Below are positions 34,381 through 42,896 of a stretch of 42,896 nucleotides of DNA, piece after piece. Where the stretch lies: NCBI GenBank assembly GCA_025458915.1, contig JALORL010000006.1:1-42896 (forward strand). The letters are read 5' to 3'. Source of the DNA: Hydrogenophaga sp. (GTDB lineage Bacteria > Pseudomonadota > Gammaproteobacteria > Burkholderiales > Burkholderiaceae_C). The translations under genes were made by a program, and so were the position numbers. Under the pieces are notes generated by a model. The model did not search any database, was not told the DNA's origin, and saw only the letters and a list, made by a program, of their open reading frames with translations. The stretch's first letter is position 1. The number at the start of each line of letters is the position of its first letter.

Positions 34381-34386
34381 ATTGTA
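34381..34386 (-). promoter_or_regulatory. -10 element of ffs
   Basis: TACAAT on the minus strand, about 7 nt before the predicted RNA 5' end. Confidence 0.6.
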
Positions 34387-34456
34387 GGCGATGCCAGCGA
34401 TGGCCGCTGTGGGCGGTCAGGCTCGCGCCTTGAGGTCGCCGCGTAGAATCCGCCGC

Positions 34457-36352
34457 ATGTCGTACGTCGTCCTGGCCCGCAAGTACCGCCCGCGAAATTT
34501 CTCTGAAATGGTCGGTCAGGGGCATGTGGTTCAGGCCCTCACGAACGCGCTGACGACCCAGCGGCTGCACCATGCCTACCTGTTCACCGGCACCCGTGGC
34601 GTCGGCAAGACCACGGTTTCGCGCATTCTGGCCAAGTCGCTCAATTGCCTGGGCGCGGACGGGCAGGGTGGCATTACGGCCGAACCTTGTGGGCAGTGCC
34701 AGGCCTGCACGGACATCGACGCAGGCCGCTTCGTGGACTACACCGAGCTCGACGCAGCGTCCAACCGCGGTGTGGACGAGGTGCAGGCCCTGCTGGAGCA
34801 GGCGGTCTACAAGCCGGTGCAGGGGCGCTTCAAGGTGTTCATGATCGACGAGGTCCACATGCTGACGAACACGGCATTCAACGCCATGTTGAAGACGCTG
34901 GAGGAGCCGCCGGAATACCTCAAGTTCGTTCTCGCGACCACTGACCCGCAGAAGGTACCGGTCACGGTGCTCTCGCGCTGCCTGCAGTTCAACCTGCGGC
35001 CGATGGCACCCGACACGGTGCTGGAGCACCTGCAGCAAGTGCTGCAGGCCGAATCCGTTCCATCTGAGCTGCCTGCCCTGCGGCTGCTGTCGCGGGCGGC
35101 CCGCGGCTCCATGCGCGATGCGCTCTCACTGACCGATCAGGCCATTGCCTTCGGTGGTGGTGAGCTGCGGGAGGCGACGGTACGGCAGATGCTCGGAGCG
35201 GTGGACCGGTCGTATGTGCTTCGGCTCATCGACGCCCTGGCCCGCAGCGATGGTGCCGTGGTGGTCGACACGGTGGAAGCCCTCCGCGTCAATGGCCTCA
35301 GTGCTGCGTCGGCCCTGGAGGAGATGACGGGCTTGCTGCAGCGAATGGCCGTGCTGCAAGCGGTTGCGGATCGGGCTGACGCCCACGACCTGGACGACCC
35401 CGACGCGCCCGAGGTGCTGCGCCTGGCCGGTGCACTCCCGGCAGACGAAACCCAGTTGTTGTACAGCCTCTGTCTGCATGGCCGCGCCGAGCTGGGCCTT
35501 GCGCCGGACGAATACGCGGCGCTGACCATGGTGCTGTTGCGGCTGCTGGCATTCAAGCCAGGGGCGGAAAAAAAAACTCTGAAAACTGAGGCGGTGTCGT
35601 CCGCTCCGGCCAACCGCGCTGCGTCACAGGATGGCGGGACACTTGCTGAACCTTCCCGGCCATTGACCGCAGCTCGGGAAGAGGGTGCCGCGCCCGGCGC
35701 CTCGGGGCCTGCACGCGCCGTCCCTGCTGCACCGACGCGCGAACTGCCTGCGGACCACGGTCGTCCGACTGCTGTGGCCAAGGCGCCTTGGATGCAACCA
35801 CAAACCCCACCTTGGGAAGCGTCGCCCGCAGCGGATCCGGCATCCGCACTGGCGGAAACTGGGCGGGTGGTGTCGGTTCCTGTCCGTGACCCCGGACTGT
35901 CGGAGCGGCTGGAGCAGCGGCGACCGGCGCAGCCTGCTGCGACTGGGTTGTCTGTGCACCCCTCCGCAGAAGGCGATTTCTGGTTTGACACAGTCATGGC
36001 CCTGATCCGGGCAGAGCGCATCACGGCGCTGGTCCGCGAGCTCGGTCTGCAATCCCAGCTGGTGGCGCGGGATGCCGGCCAGTGGGTGTTGCGGGTGGAG
36101 CGTGAATCGCTCAACCAGGGCAACAACCGTGAGCGTCTGGCCACGGCCCTGGCCACGTTGGGTCACGAAGTGCGCCTGGTGGTGGAGGTGGGGCGGGTGA
36201 CCGACTCGCCAGCCCTGCGGGTGCAACAGGAAAACCAGCGCCGACAGCAGGAAGCCGAGCGCACCATCATGGACGACCCGTTCGTGCAGAACATGATGCG
36301 CGACTTTGGCGGCAGAATCGTGCCAGGAAGCCTCAAGGCCATCAGCCACTGA
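34457..36352 (+). CDS. dnaX: DNA polymerase III subunit gamma/tau
   Basis: MSYVVLARKYRPRNFSEMVGQGHVVQAL, GTRGVGKTT, DEVHMLT; followed by ybaB and recR. Confidence 0.97.
   Translation: MSYVVLARKYRPRNFSEMVGQGHVVQALTNALTTQRLHHAYLFTGTRGVGKTTVSRILAKSLNCLGADGQGGITAEPCGQCQACTDIDAGRFVDYTELDAASNRGVDEVQALLEQAVYKPVQGRFKVFMIDEVHMLTNTAFNAMLKTLEEPPEYLKFVLATTDPQKVPVTVLSRCLQFNLRPMAPDTVLEHLQQVLQAESVPSELPALRLLSRAARGSMRDALSLTDQAIAFGGGELREATVRQMLGAVDRSYVLRLIDALARSDGAVVVDTVEALRVNGLSAASALEEMTGLLQRMAVLQAVADRADAHDLDDPDAPEVLRLAGALPADETQLLYSLCLHGRAELGLAPDEYAALTMVLLRLLAFKPGAEKKTLKTEAVSSAPANRAASQDGGTLAEPSRPLTAAREEGAAPGASGPARAVPAAPTRELPADHGRPTAVAKAPWMQPQTPPWEASPAADPASALAETGRVVSVPVRDPGLSERLEQRRPAQPAATGLSVHPSAEGDFWFDTVMALIRAERITALVRELGLQSQLVARDAGQWVLRVERESLNQGNNRERLATALATLGHEVRLVVEVGRVTDSPALRVQQENQRRQQEAERTIMDDPFVQNMMRDFGGRIVPGSLKAISH
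35568..35576 (+). promoter_or_regulatory. A9 slippery run in dnaX (candidate gamma/tau recoding or transcriptional slippage site)
   Basis: GCG GAA AAA AAA ACT CTG AAA ACT GAG; +1A reads AAC TCT GAA AAC TGA, -1A reads CTC TGA. Confidence 0.75.
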
Positions 36353-36442
36353 ACGACCCGCCACAAAGGGTGTGCGAAAGCCCCCGGATGTCAGGTCCCG
36401 ACCGTAACTCATCCCTTTCCCTCCATCCACCAGGAAACGACC

Positions 36443-36775
36443 ATGTTCAACAAAGGACAACTTGCCGGACTCATGAAGCAGGCCCAGGCCATGCAGGACA
36501 ACCTCAAGAAGGCGCAGGACGAACTCGCCTTCATCGAGGTCACGGGCGAGTCGGGCGCCGGGCTGGTGAAGGTGCTGATGACCTGCAAGCACGATGTCAA
36601 GCGCGTCACCATCGACCCCAGCCTGCTTGCCGATGACAAGGACATGCTGGAGGACCTTGTGGCGGCTGCGTTCAACGCGGCAGTCCGCAAGGCCGAAGAA
36701 ACCACCCAAGAGAAAATGGGCAAGCTCACCGCTGGCATGCCGGGCCTGCCGGGTGGCATGAAGTTCCCGTTCTGA
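36443..36775 (+). CDS. ybaB: YbaB/EbfC nucleoid-associated protein
   Basis: [23 protein letters not shown]...[30 protein letters not shown]. Confidence 0.95.
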   Translation: MFNKGQLAGLMKQAQAMQDNLKKAQDELAFIEVTGESGAGLVKVLMTCKHDVKRVTIDPSLLADDKDMLEDLVAAAFNAAVRKAEETTQEKMGKLTAGMPGLPGGMKFPF

Positions 36776-36823
36776 CGCGACGCGCACGCGCCCTGCGCAA
36801 CGCCGGACCGACGCCCTACCTGC

Positions 36824-37429
36824 ATGGCCGACTCGCATTCCCTTGAATTGCTGGTTCAAGGCCTGCGCCGCCTGCCTGGCGTGGGAGTGAAGTCGGCCCA
36901 GCGCATGGCGTTCCACCTGCTCCAGCACGACCGTCCGGGAGCATTGCAACTGGCTGCCGCGCTGGAACACGCCTGCAGCCATGTGCGCCACTGTGCCTTG
37001 TGCCACACCTTCACCGAGGACGCGGTGTGCCCGACCTGTCTGGACACGCGCCGGGACCGGAGTCTGCTGTGTGTGCTGGAGAACCCTGCCGATCAGTCAG
37101 CCATGGAGCGGACTGGCGCCTACAAGGGCCTGTACTTCGTCCTGATGGGAAAACTCAGCCCATTGGACGGGGTGGGGCCACGCGAGATCGGCGTCCAGAA
37201 ACTGCTGGATCGGGTGGATACGCTGGTGGAGGGCCAGCGTGAAGTCCAGGAGGTGATCCTGGCTACCAACTTCACCGCAGAGGGCGAGACCACGGCGCAC
37301 GTGATCGCCCAGGCACTCAAATCGAGGGGCGTGAAGGTCACCCGCCTGGCGCGGGGCGTGCCGGTGGGCAGCGAACTGGAGTATGTGGATCTGGGCACCA
37401 TCGCCCATGCCCTTGTCGATCGGCGCTGA
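36824..37429 (+). CDS. recR: Recombination protein RecR
   Basis: [20 protein letters not shown]; zinc-finger cysteines; Toprim region; [25 protein letters not shown]. Confidence 0.96.
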   Translation: MADSHSLELLVQGLRRLPGVGVKSAQRMAFHLLQHDRPGALQLAAALEHACSHVRHCALCHTFTEDAVCPTCLDTRRDRSLLCVLENPADQSAMERTGAYKGLYFVLMGKLSPLDGVGPREIGVQKLLDRVDTLVEGQREVQEVILATNFTAEGETTAHVIAQALKSRGVKVTRLARGVPVGSELEYVDLGTIAHALVDRR

Positions 37430-37555
37430 TCCCTTCCGAGCCGTCTACCCCAGCGTCTCGGTGGAAACCCGCTCGGGATTGGTCCCGATGCGCGGTGGGG
37501 GGGGCACCACTACCCTGAAGCCATTTTCAAAAGAAGTTGGCGAAGGGAAGACGGG

Positions 37556-38590
37556 ATGTGGAAGCGGCGTGGAGTGCTGGGTGCAGGCCTTGGTCTCATG
37601 GGCGCGGGATTGACGGATCTGTTCGCGCAGCCATCGGGCAGCACTCCGAAAATTGTCATCGCGGTCGAACAGAAGTCTGATTTCTGTGTGCTTCCCCTGA
37701 CGATTGCCGAGCGCAAAGGCTACTTTGCTGCTGAAGGAATCGACGTCACCGTGCGCGAATGGCCGCAACCCGGCGCGGCCTTGCAGGCGGTTCAAACCGG
37801 TGCAGCGCAGGTTCTTTCCGGGGCCTATCGCCACGCGCTGGAGCAGCCGGTGAAAGGGCAGCCCCTGGTGGCCTTCGTGCTTCAAGGGAGAACGCCACAA
37901 CTGGTACTCGGTGTTTCGCAAAAGTCCATTCCCCATTTCAAGGGCCTGCGCGATTTGCGGGGTCGTCGTGTCGGGGTGACGGGCATGCAGTCGGCCTCGC
38001 ACAGGGTTGCCAAACTGTTGCTTGGGCAGGCGGGTCTGGCAGTTCCCAACGAGGTTCAGTATCTCGGTCTGTCTTCCCCCACCGAAGCGGTGACGGCGTT
38101 TCACTCCGGTGACATCGATGCCATCTGTTTTGATGAGCCAGTCATCACGTTGCTGGAACAGAGCGGCGCCCTGCGCGTGGTGGCTGACACCCGGACCGTG
38201 CGGGGATGCGCCGAGGTGTTTGGCGGCCCGATGCCGGCGGGGTGCCTCAGTGCTCCGGCAGATTTTGTGAACGACCAGGAGATGGTGTGTCAAGCCCTTG
38301 CCCACGCGATGGTTCATGCGCTGAAATGGCTGCAGACTGCCGGTCCTTCGGACATCATCAAGACGGTACCGGAGCCGTTCTTCATGGGCGATCGCGCGCT
38401 CTACCTGGCCGCGTTCAGCCGGGCGCGTGAAGCCTGGACGCCGGACGGCTTGATGCCACCGCTCGGGCCGGAAACCGCCGCCCGGGTGTGGTTGGGCGAA
38501 TCCCCCAAAAGGTCTGGGGAGCGATTGAACCTCTCCAGGACCTACACGAACGCATTTGCCCGACGGGCCAAGCTGCGCTTCAAGGCCTGA
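37556..38590 (+). CDS. NMT1/SsuA-type ABC transporter substrate-binding protein, orphan
   Basis: RR-containing signal sequence; VLPLTIAERKGYFAAEGIDVTVREWPQPGAALQAVQTGAAQVLSG. Confidence 0.85.
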   Translation: MWKRRGVLGAGLGLMGAGLTDLFAQPSGSTPKIVIAVEQKSDFCVLPLTIAERKGYFAAEGIDVTVREWPQPGAALQAVQTGAAQVLSGAYRHALEQPVKGQPLVAFVLQGRTPQLVLGVSQKSIPHFKGLRDLRGRRVGVTGMQSASHRVAKLLLGQAGLAVPNEVQYLGLSSPTEAVTAFHSGDIDAICFDEPVITLLEQSGALRVVADTRTVRGCAEVFGGPMPAGCLSAPADFVNDQEMVCQALAHAMVHALKWLQTAGPSDIIKTVPEPFFMGDRALYLAAFSRAREAWTPDGLMPPLGPETAARVWLGESPKRSGERLNLSRTYTNAFARRAKLRFKA

Positions 38591-38657
38591 ATGTTCCGCC
38601 GGATACCGCCCGGGTTTTTTCAGGGCTTGCGCGTGTGCGCCAGCCGCATGGCCGGAA

Positions 38658-40307
38658 TCAGCCGGGCGGGCGTTTGCTGCCCGAAGCGGACTTCTTGCCG
38701 GGCGACGCGGCCGGCTTGCGGCTGTTGCCGGCTTTGCCAGCGGTACGCGCCACCGCCGCCTTTTTCGTGCCTGGCCGGGATTTCGCCACCGCGCTGGAAG
38801 CGCGCTGCGGCAACATCAGCGTGATTCGCTGTCCTGGCTTGAGCCGGGCGTTCACGCTGAGCTTGTTCCAGCCGGCCGCACTCACCGCACTGACGCCATA
38901 GCGGCGCGCCAACTGGGCCAGGCTCTCGCCCTTGCGGGCCTGCACCACAGTGCGCCGCAAAAGGGTTTCGGGTTGCAGCGCCAGCTGGCCATTGTCGGCC
39001 ACATGCTCGGGCACATCGCGGTCGCGCTGTTCGGTGCGTGGCACAAGCAATGTGGAACCCGCCCGCACCATCATGCGCGGCGGAATGGCGTTGACGCGCC
39101 GCAGTTCGCCTTCGCTCATACCCACCCTCTGTGCGGCCTGGGCCGGGGACATGGTGGTAGGCACCACCCAGGCAGTCCAGCTGGCGAGGGGACCGGCGTG
39201 GGTCTTGAGCCGGTTCTCGAAGATGGCGGCGTTGTCCCAAGGCAGCAGGATGTTGGGTGTCCCGGCCGCCATCACCACCGGGCGGTTGAGGGAAGGATTG
39301 AGCGCCTTGAAGTCGTCGAGGTCCACTTCGGCGAGGTTGGCGATGACCTCGACGTCCATGTCGCGATCGATGGTGACCGTGTCAAAGAAGGGGTGGTTGC
39401 CGATGGGAGGCAGACTGACATTGAAGCGGTCGGGCTGGGCCACGATGTTCTTCACCGCCTGCAGCTTGGGCACGTATTCCCGGGTTTCGTAAGGCATGGA
39501 CAGCGCGGTGTAGCTGGTTGGCAGTCCCTCCTTCTGGTTGCGGGTGATGGCACGGTTCACGTTGCCCTGGCCCCAGTTGTAGGCGGCGAGCGCCAGGTGC
39601 CAGTCGCCGAAGCGGCCGTGCAGTTGCTCCAGGTAGTCCAGCGCAGCCCGGGTGGAGGCCAGCACATCGCGGCGGTCGTCGCGAAAGGCGTTCTGTTTCA
39701 GGTCGAACGACTGGCCGGTGGCGGGCATGAACTGCCACATGCCGGCAGCCCGCGCACTCGACACCGCCCGCGGGTTGAAGGCACTCTCGATGAAAGGCAG
39801 CAGCGCCAGTTCCATGGGAAGGTTGCGGCGCTCGATTTCCTCAACGATATGGAACAGGTATTTGCGCGACCGGTCGGTCATGCGGAAGATGTAGTCCGGC
39901 CGGCTGGCGTACCACTGCTCCCGGTCGGCCACCAGCGGATTTTCGAGATCCTTGAGAGCGAAACCACGCCGTATGCGGTCCCAGATGTCGGCCGGTGCAG
40001 CCAGTTCGGCCACTGCCGGTGTTGCTTCGCTGGTGACCATGGGAATGGCACTCAGGGGCGCGTTGTAAACCACGGGGGGCAGCGGAGCAGCAGGTGCTGT
40101 GGCGGCCACCGCGGGCGCGACACCGGCGGTATCTGCCGGAGGAACGGTGCTGCAACCGGCCAGAGCGAGGCTGAACACCAAGGCCAGCCAACCGCTCAGG
40201 CGCGGCAGCCCGGAAGCCTGCGTGCCTGTCTCGGAAGCCGGGATGTTGGACAAGGCCTGGGGTGTTTGAGAACGCAAGGGGCGGAAATTCAAAATCGGTT
40301 CTTCCAT
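38658..40307 (-). CDS. mltD: Membrane-bound lytic murein transglycosylase D with LysM
   Basis: Lipobox LALAGC; SLT motif LPFIESAFNPRAVSSARAAGMWQFMPATG, LALAAYNWGQGNVNRAI; LysM VQARKGESLAQLARRYGVS. Confidence 0.92.
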   Translation of the reverse strand: MEEPILNFRPLRSQTPQALSNIPASETGTQASGLPRLSGWLALVFSLALAGCSTVPPADTAGVAPAVAATAPAAPLPPVVYNAPLSAIPMVTSEATPAVAELAAPADIWDRIRRGFALKDLENPLVADREQWYASRPDYIFRMTDRSRKYLFHIVEEIERRNLPMELALLPFIESAFNPRAVSSARAAGMWQFMPATGQSFDLKQNAFRDDRRDVLASTRAALDYLEQLHGRFGDWHLALAAYNWGQGNVNRAITRNQKEGLPTSYTALSMPYETREYVPKLQAVKNIVAQPDRFNVSLPPIGNHPFFDTVTIDRDMDVEVIANLAEVDLDDFKALNPSLNRPVVMAAGTPNILLPWDNAAIFENRLKTHAGPLASWTAWVVPTTMSPAQAAQRVGMSEGELRRVNAIPPRMMVRAGSTLLVPRTEQRDRDVPEHVADNGQLALQPETLLRRTVVQARKGESLAQLARRYGVSAVSAAGWNKLSVNARLKPGQRITLMLPQRASSAVAKSRPGTKKAAVARTAGKAGNSRKPAASPGKKSASGSKRPPG

Positions 40308-41059
40308 TCGCGAAGGGCTGCGAACACCGCTTCCGGATCGGTACTTGGCTCGGCCATCTGGGACTGTGCCGACGCGATGACCGGCGGCTGCCCGGAGCGC
40401 AGAAACGGATTGATCTGTCGCTCCCGTGCAATGGAGCTGGGCAGCGTGGGAAAGTTCTGCGCGCGCAGACGAACGCATTCGGTGTTGTACTGCACAAGGG
40501 CTTCGTTGCCGGGCTCGACCGCCAGGGCGAACTTCAGGTTCGACAGGGTGTACTCGTGTGTGCAGCACACCCGCGTGGGACCCGGCAGGCTGGCAAGCCG
40601 GTTCAGCGATGCCAGCATTTGCCCGGGCGTGCCTTCAAACAGGCGGCCGCAGCCACCGGAGAACAGGGTATCGCCGCAGAACACTGCAGGCAGGTCATCC
40701 AGGTCGGCGCAGTAATACGCTATGTGGCCTGCAGTGTGACCCGGCACTTCAAGCACCTCGAATCTCAGGCCCAGCGCCTCGATCTGGTCGCCATCGCCCA
40801 CGCGCTGCAGGGGTTCCGGCATCCGTTCGTTGCGGGGGCCCACGACGCGGGCACCGGTGGACTCCCGCAGGGCTGCCACGCCACCGGTGTGATCCGGGTG
40901 GTGGTGGGTGATGAGGATGGTGTCGAGAACGGCACCATGCTGGTCCAGCCAGCCGAGCACGCCGGCAGCCTCTCCCGGATCCACGACCAACACCCGGCGT
41001 TTGTGGTGGAGCAGCCAGATGTAGTTGTCGGAAAAGGCGGGTAGCGGGATGAGTTCCAT
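40289..41059 (-). CDS. gloB: Hydroxyacylglutathione hydrolase (glyoxalase II)
   Basis: MELIPLPAFSDNYIWLL; metal motif THHHPDHTGG; VPGHTAGHIAYY; overlaps the mltD start. Confidence 0.95.
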   Translation of the reverse strand: MELIPLPAFSDNYIWLLHHKRRVLVVDPGEAAGVLGWLDQHGAVLDTILITHHHPDHTGGVAALRESTGARVVGPRNERMPEPLQRVGDGDQIEALGLRFEVLEVPGHTAGHIAYYCADLDDLPAVFCGDTLFSGGCGRLFEGTPGQMLASLNRLASLPGPTRVCCTHEYTLSNLKFALAVEPGNEALVQYNTECVRLRAQNFPTLPSSIARERQINPFLRSGQPPVIASAQSQMAEPSTDPEAVFAALREWKNRF

Positions 41060-41178
41060 TCGGGTGCCTGGCCTTTTGGGGGGACTTGGGAGGACGTGTA
41101 GAGTTCGCTCCACCAAGTTTGCGCCTGATTGGCTCCTGGTCGGGAGCGGGGCGCGGGCAGGATGTGCTGCGCCCCGAA

Positions 41179-41997
41179 ATGTCCTCGGAAATTATAGGTC
41201 TGCCGGAATGGCTCCAGACCCCCCCAGGTCAGTACCTGCTCGCGTGGGAGCAGGCGCAGTTCGACCTTGCGGTCACCGACCTCTTTGGCTTCAATGCCTT
41301 GCAACTGGGCTTGCCCGAAGTGGATGCATTGCGGGCGAACCGCATGCCGCACCGCTGGCTGGCGCTTCCTGAAGAAGAGGCCGCACTGTCGCTCGCCAGC
41401 GGGCGTGTACCCGGGGCGAGCATGCGCCCGGCCGTGGCGCTCTACACCGACTCTGCGGCTCTGCCATTTCCGCCCGCCAGTCTGGATCTCGTGGTGCTGC
41501 CCCACACCCTGGAAATGAGCGCCGACCCGCACCACGTGCTGCGCGAAGTGGAGCGGGTGCTGGTTCCGGAAGGACGGGTGGTGATCTCGGGGCTGAATCC
41601 GGCGAGCCTGTGGGGATTTCGCCAGGGTCGTGGGCATGTGGCCAGTCGGGTGGGCGTGTCCGCTTTCGGCGCTTCGGAGCTGTACCTGCCGGAGGTGGGT
41701 GACTTCATCGGTCCGTGGCGTCTGCGCGACTGGCTGCGCCTGCTGAGCTTTGAAGTAGAGTCCGACCGGTACGGCTGTTACAGGCCGGCGGTGCGCACCG
41801 AGAAATGGTTGCAGCGCATGGCTTGGCTCGACGGCTGGGGCGCGCGCTGGTGGCCGGTGCTGGGTGCTGTCTATTTTGTGGTGGCGGTCAAGAAGGTGCG
41901 TGGCATGAAGCTGCTGGGCCCCGCCTGGAAACCCCGACGCGCCAGTGCCACGGCTCCGGTGCCGGCTGTGAACAGCCGGTCGGTGTCGGTGCGTTGA
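41179..41997 (+). CDS. SAM-dependent methyltransferase-like protein
   Basis: LPFPPASLDLVVLPHTLEMSADPHHVLREVERVLVPEGRVVISGLNP; placed between gloB and rnhA. Confidence 0.85.
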   Translation: MSSEIIGLPEWLQTPPGQYLLAWEQAQFDLAVTDLFGFNALQLGLPEVDALRANRMPHRWLALPEEEAALSLASGRVPGASMRPAVALYTDSAALPFPPASLDLVVLPHTLEMSADPHHVLREVERVLVPEGRVVISGLNPASLWGFRQGRGHVASRVGVSAFGASELYLPEVGDFIGPWRLRDWLRLLSFEVESDRYGCYRPAVRTEKWLQRMAWLDGWGARWWPVLGAVYFVVAVKKVRGMKLLGPAWKPRRASATAPVPAVNSRSVSVR

Positions 41998-42083
41998 GTG
42001 GCAGATGCGCGGCTTGACGGTGCCTGCACCGCCAGCCGCGCCTGGTACATCCCCATTCTTTCCCTTGATCAGGAGATCGTGTT

Positions 42084-42518
42084 TTGAATCAGGTGGTGAT
42101 CTACACCGACGGGGCCTGCAAGGGCAATCCCGGTCCCGGCGGCTGGGGCGTTTACCTGCGCTCTGGCGAGTTTGAGAAGGAACTGTGGGGCGGCGAGCGC
42201 GTGACCACCAACAACCGCATGGAACTGATGGCCGTGATCGAGGCACTGCGCGCGCTCAAGCGGCCTTGCCATGTGGCGCTGTACCTCGACAGCGAGTACG
42301 TGCGCAAGGGCATCACCGAATGGATCCATGGCTGGAAGACCAAGGGATGGAAAACCGCCTCAAAGCAACCGGTCAAGAATGCGGACCTCTGGCAGCGGCT
42401 GGACGCCCTGGTGCATGGAGGCGTGCACCAGATCGAATGGCACTGGGTGAAGGGACATGCCGGCGATCCCGGCAACGAGCGCGCGGACGCGCTGGCCAAT
42501 CGGGGCGTTCCGGGCTAG
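42084..42518 (+). CDS. rnhA: Ribonuclease HI (TTG start)
   Basis: [59 protein letters not shown]. Confidence 0.97.
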   Translation: MNQVVIYTDGACKGNPGPGGWGVYLRSGEFEKELWGGERVTTNNRMELMAVIEALRALKRPCHVALYLDSEYVRKGITEWIHGWKTKGWKTASKQPVKNADLWQRLDALVHGGVHQIEWHWVKGHAGDPGNERADALANRGVPG

Positions 42519-42645
42519 GGCCCGCTCAACCCTGTACTGTTTCAGCTGGCTGTTGGGCCCTGGGCCCGACCCTACATCTCGATCGCTTAGCCCCGTTGGT
42601 CGTTTTGCGACGATTCGGTCACTGTTGATCCAACCCACCGAAGTC

Positions 42646-42896
42646 ATGGCCCAGAAACCTTTGATCGTTGCGCTGGCGGTCGCCGGCATTGCTCTGGCAA
42701 CCGCGGGGGCCTGGTGGATACAGAACCGCGGGGCTCCTGCTGTGGCCGCGGTCGGCAGCCCGGCAGCCCGCGCACCCGCTGCCAGTGCCCCGACTCCGGT
42801 TGCCGCGAGGGGGGCGGGTGGCGCATCGATGCCCAGCGTGGAGGTTGCCCGCGTGGAAAGCGTGCGCCTGCAAGACGATGCGCAGGCCGTGGGAAC
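42646..42896 (+). CDS. RND efflux periplasmic adaptor (MFP) subunit, 3'-truncated by the window edge
   Basis: MAQKPLIVALAVAGIALATAGAWWIQNR...SVEVARVESVRLQDDAQAVG, typical MFP N-terminus; open to the window end. Confidence 0.7.
   Translation, partial: MAQKPLIVALAVAGIALATAGAWWIQNRGAPAVAAVGSPAARAPAASAPTPVAARGAGGASMPSVEVARVESVRLQDDAQAVG

Noticed and set aside
38592-38621. Possible terminator after the substrate-binding protein gene (CCGG...CCGGGTTTTTT)
   Set aside because: There is a T-run but the stem is only about 4 bp; too weak to call.

Overview
This 42.9 kb, high-GC window looks like ordinary core chromosome of a betaproteobacterium, probably Comamonadaceae/Burkholderiales judged from gene content and order. 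I see about 36 protein genes: pccA 3' end, VOC protein, cupin remnant, MCP, orphan RnfB-type ferredoxin, phaZ, aromatic aminotransferase, L2HG oxidase-like FAD enzyme, pyrD, rpiA, DUF4124/glutaredoxin protein, prlC, yhbY, rlmE, ftsH, folP, purL, DUF808 protein, hemerythrin, rlhA-like U32 protein, alpha/beta hydrolase, secreted repeat protein, DUF1624-like membrane protein, class III aminotransferase, parvulin PPIase, bolA, VC0807-family protein, TerB/DUF697-like protein, dnaX, ybaB, recR, orphan NMT1-type SBP, mltD, gloB, methyltransferase, rnhA and the 5' end of an RND adaptor. I found no CRISPR array, prophage, transposon, tRNA or rRNA. The signals the ORF track does not show are: (1) an SRP 4.5S RNA gene (ffs) on the minus strand between the TerB-like gene and dnaX; (2) an A9 slippery run inside dnaX, with stop codons close behind in both alternative frames, suggesting gamma/tau production; (3) a palindromic FNR/ANR-type box upstream of the hemerythrin gene; (4) sigma32-like promoters ahead of prlC and ftsH; (5) a FliA/sigma28-like promoter ahead of an MCP that is split by a 1-nt frameshift and has a Cache-like domain at its C-terminus; (6) candidate leaderless starts for dnaX and yhbY. 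I found no convincing new multi-gene system. The best candidates for something under-described are the dnaX slippage element and the secreted-repeat-protein/DUF1624-like gene pair.
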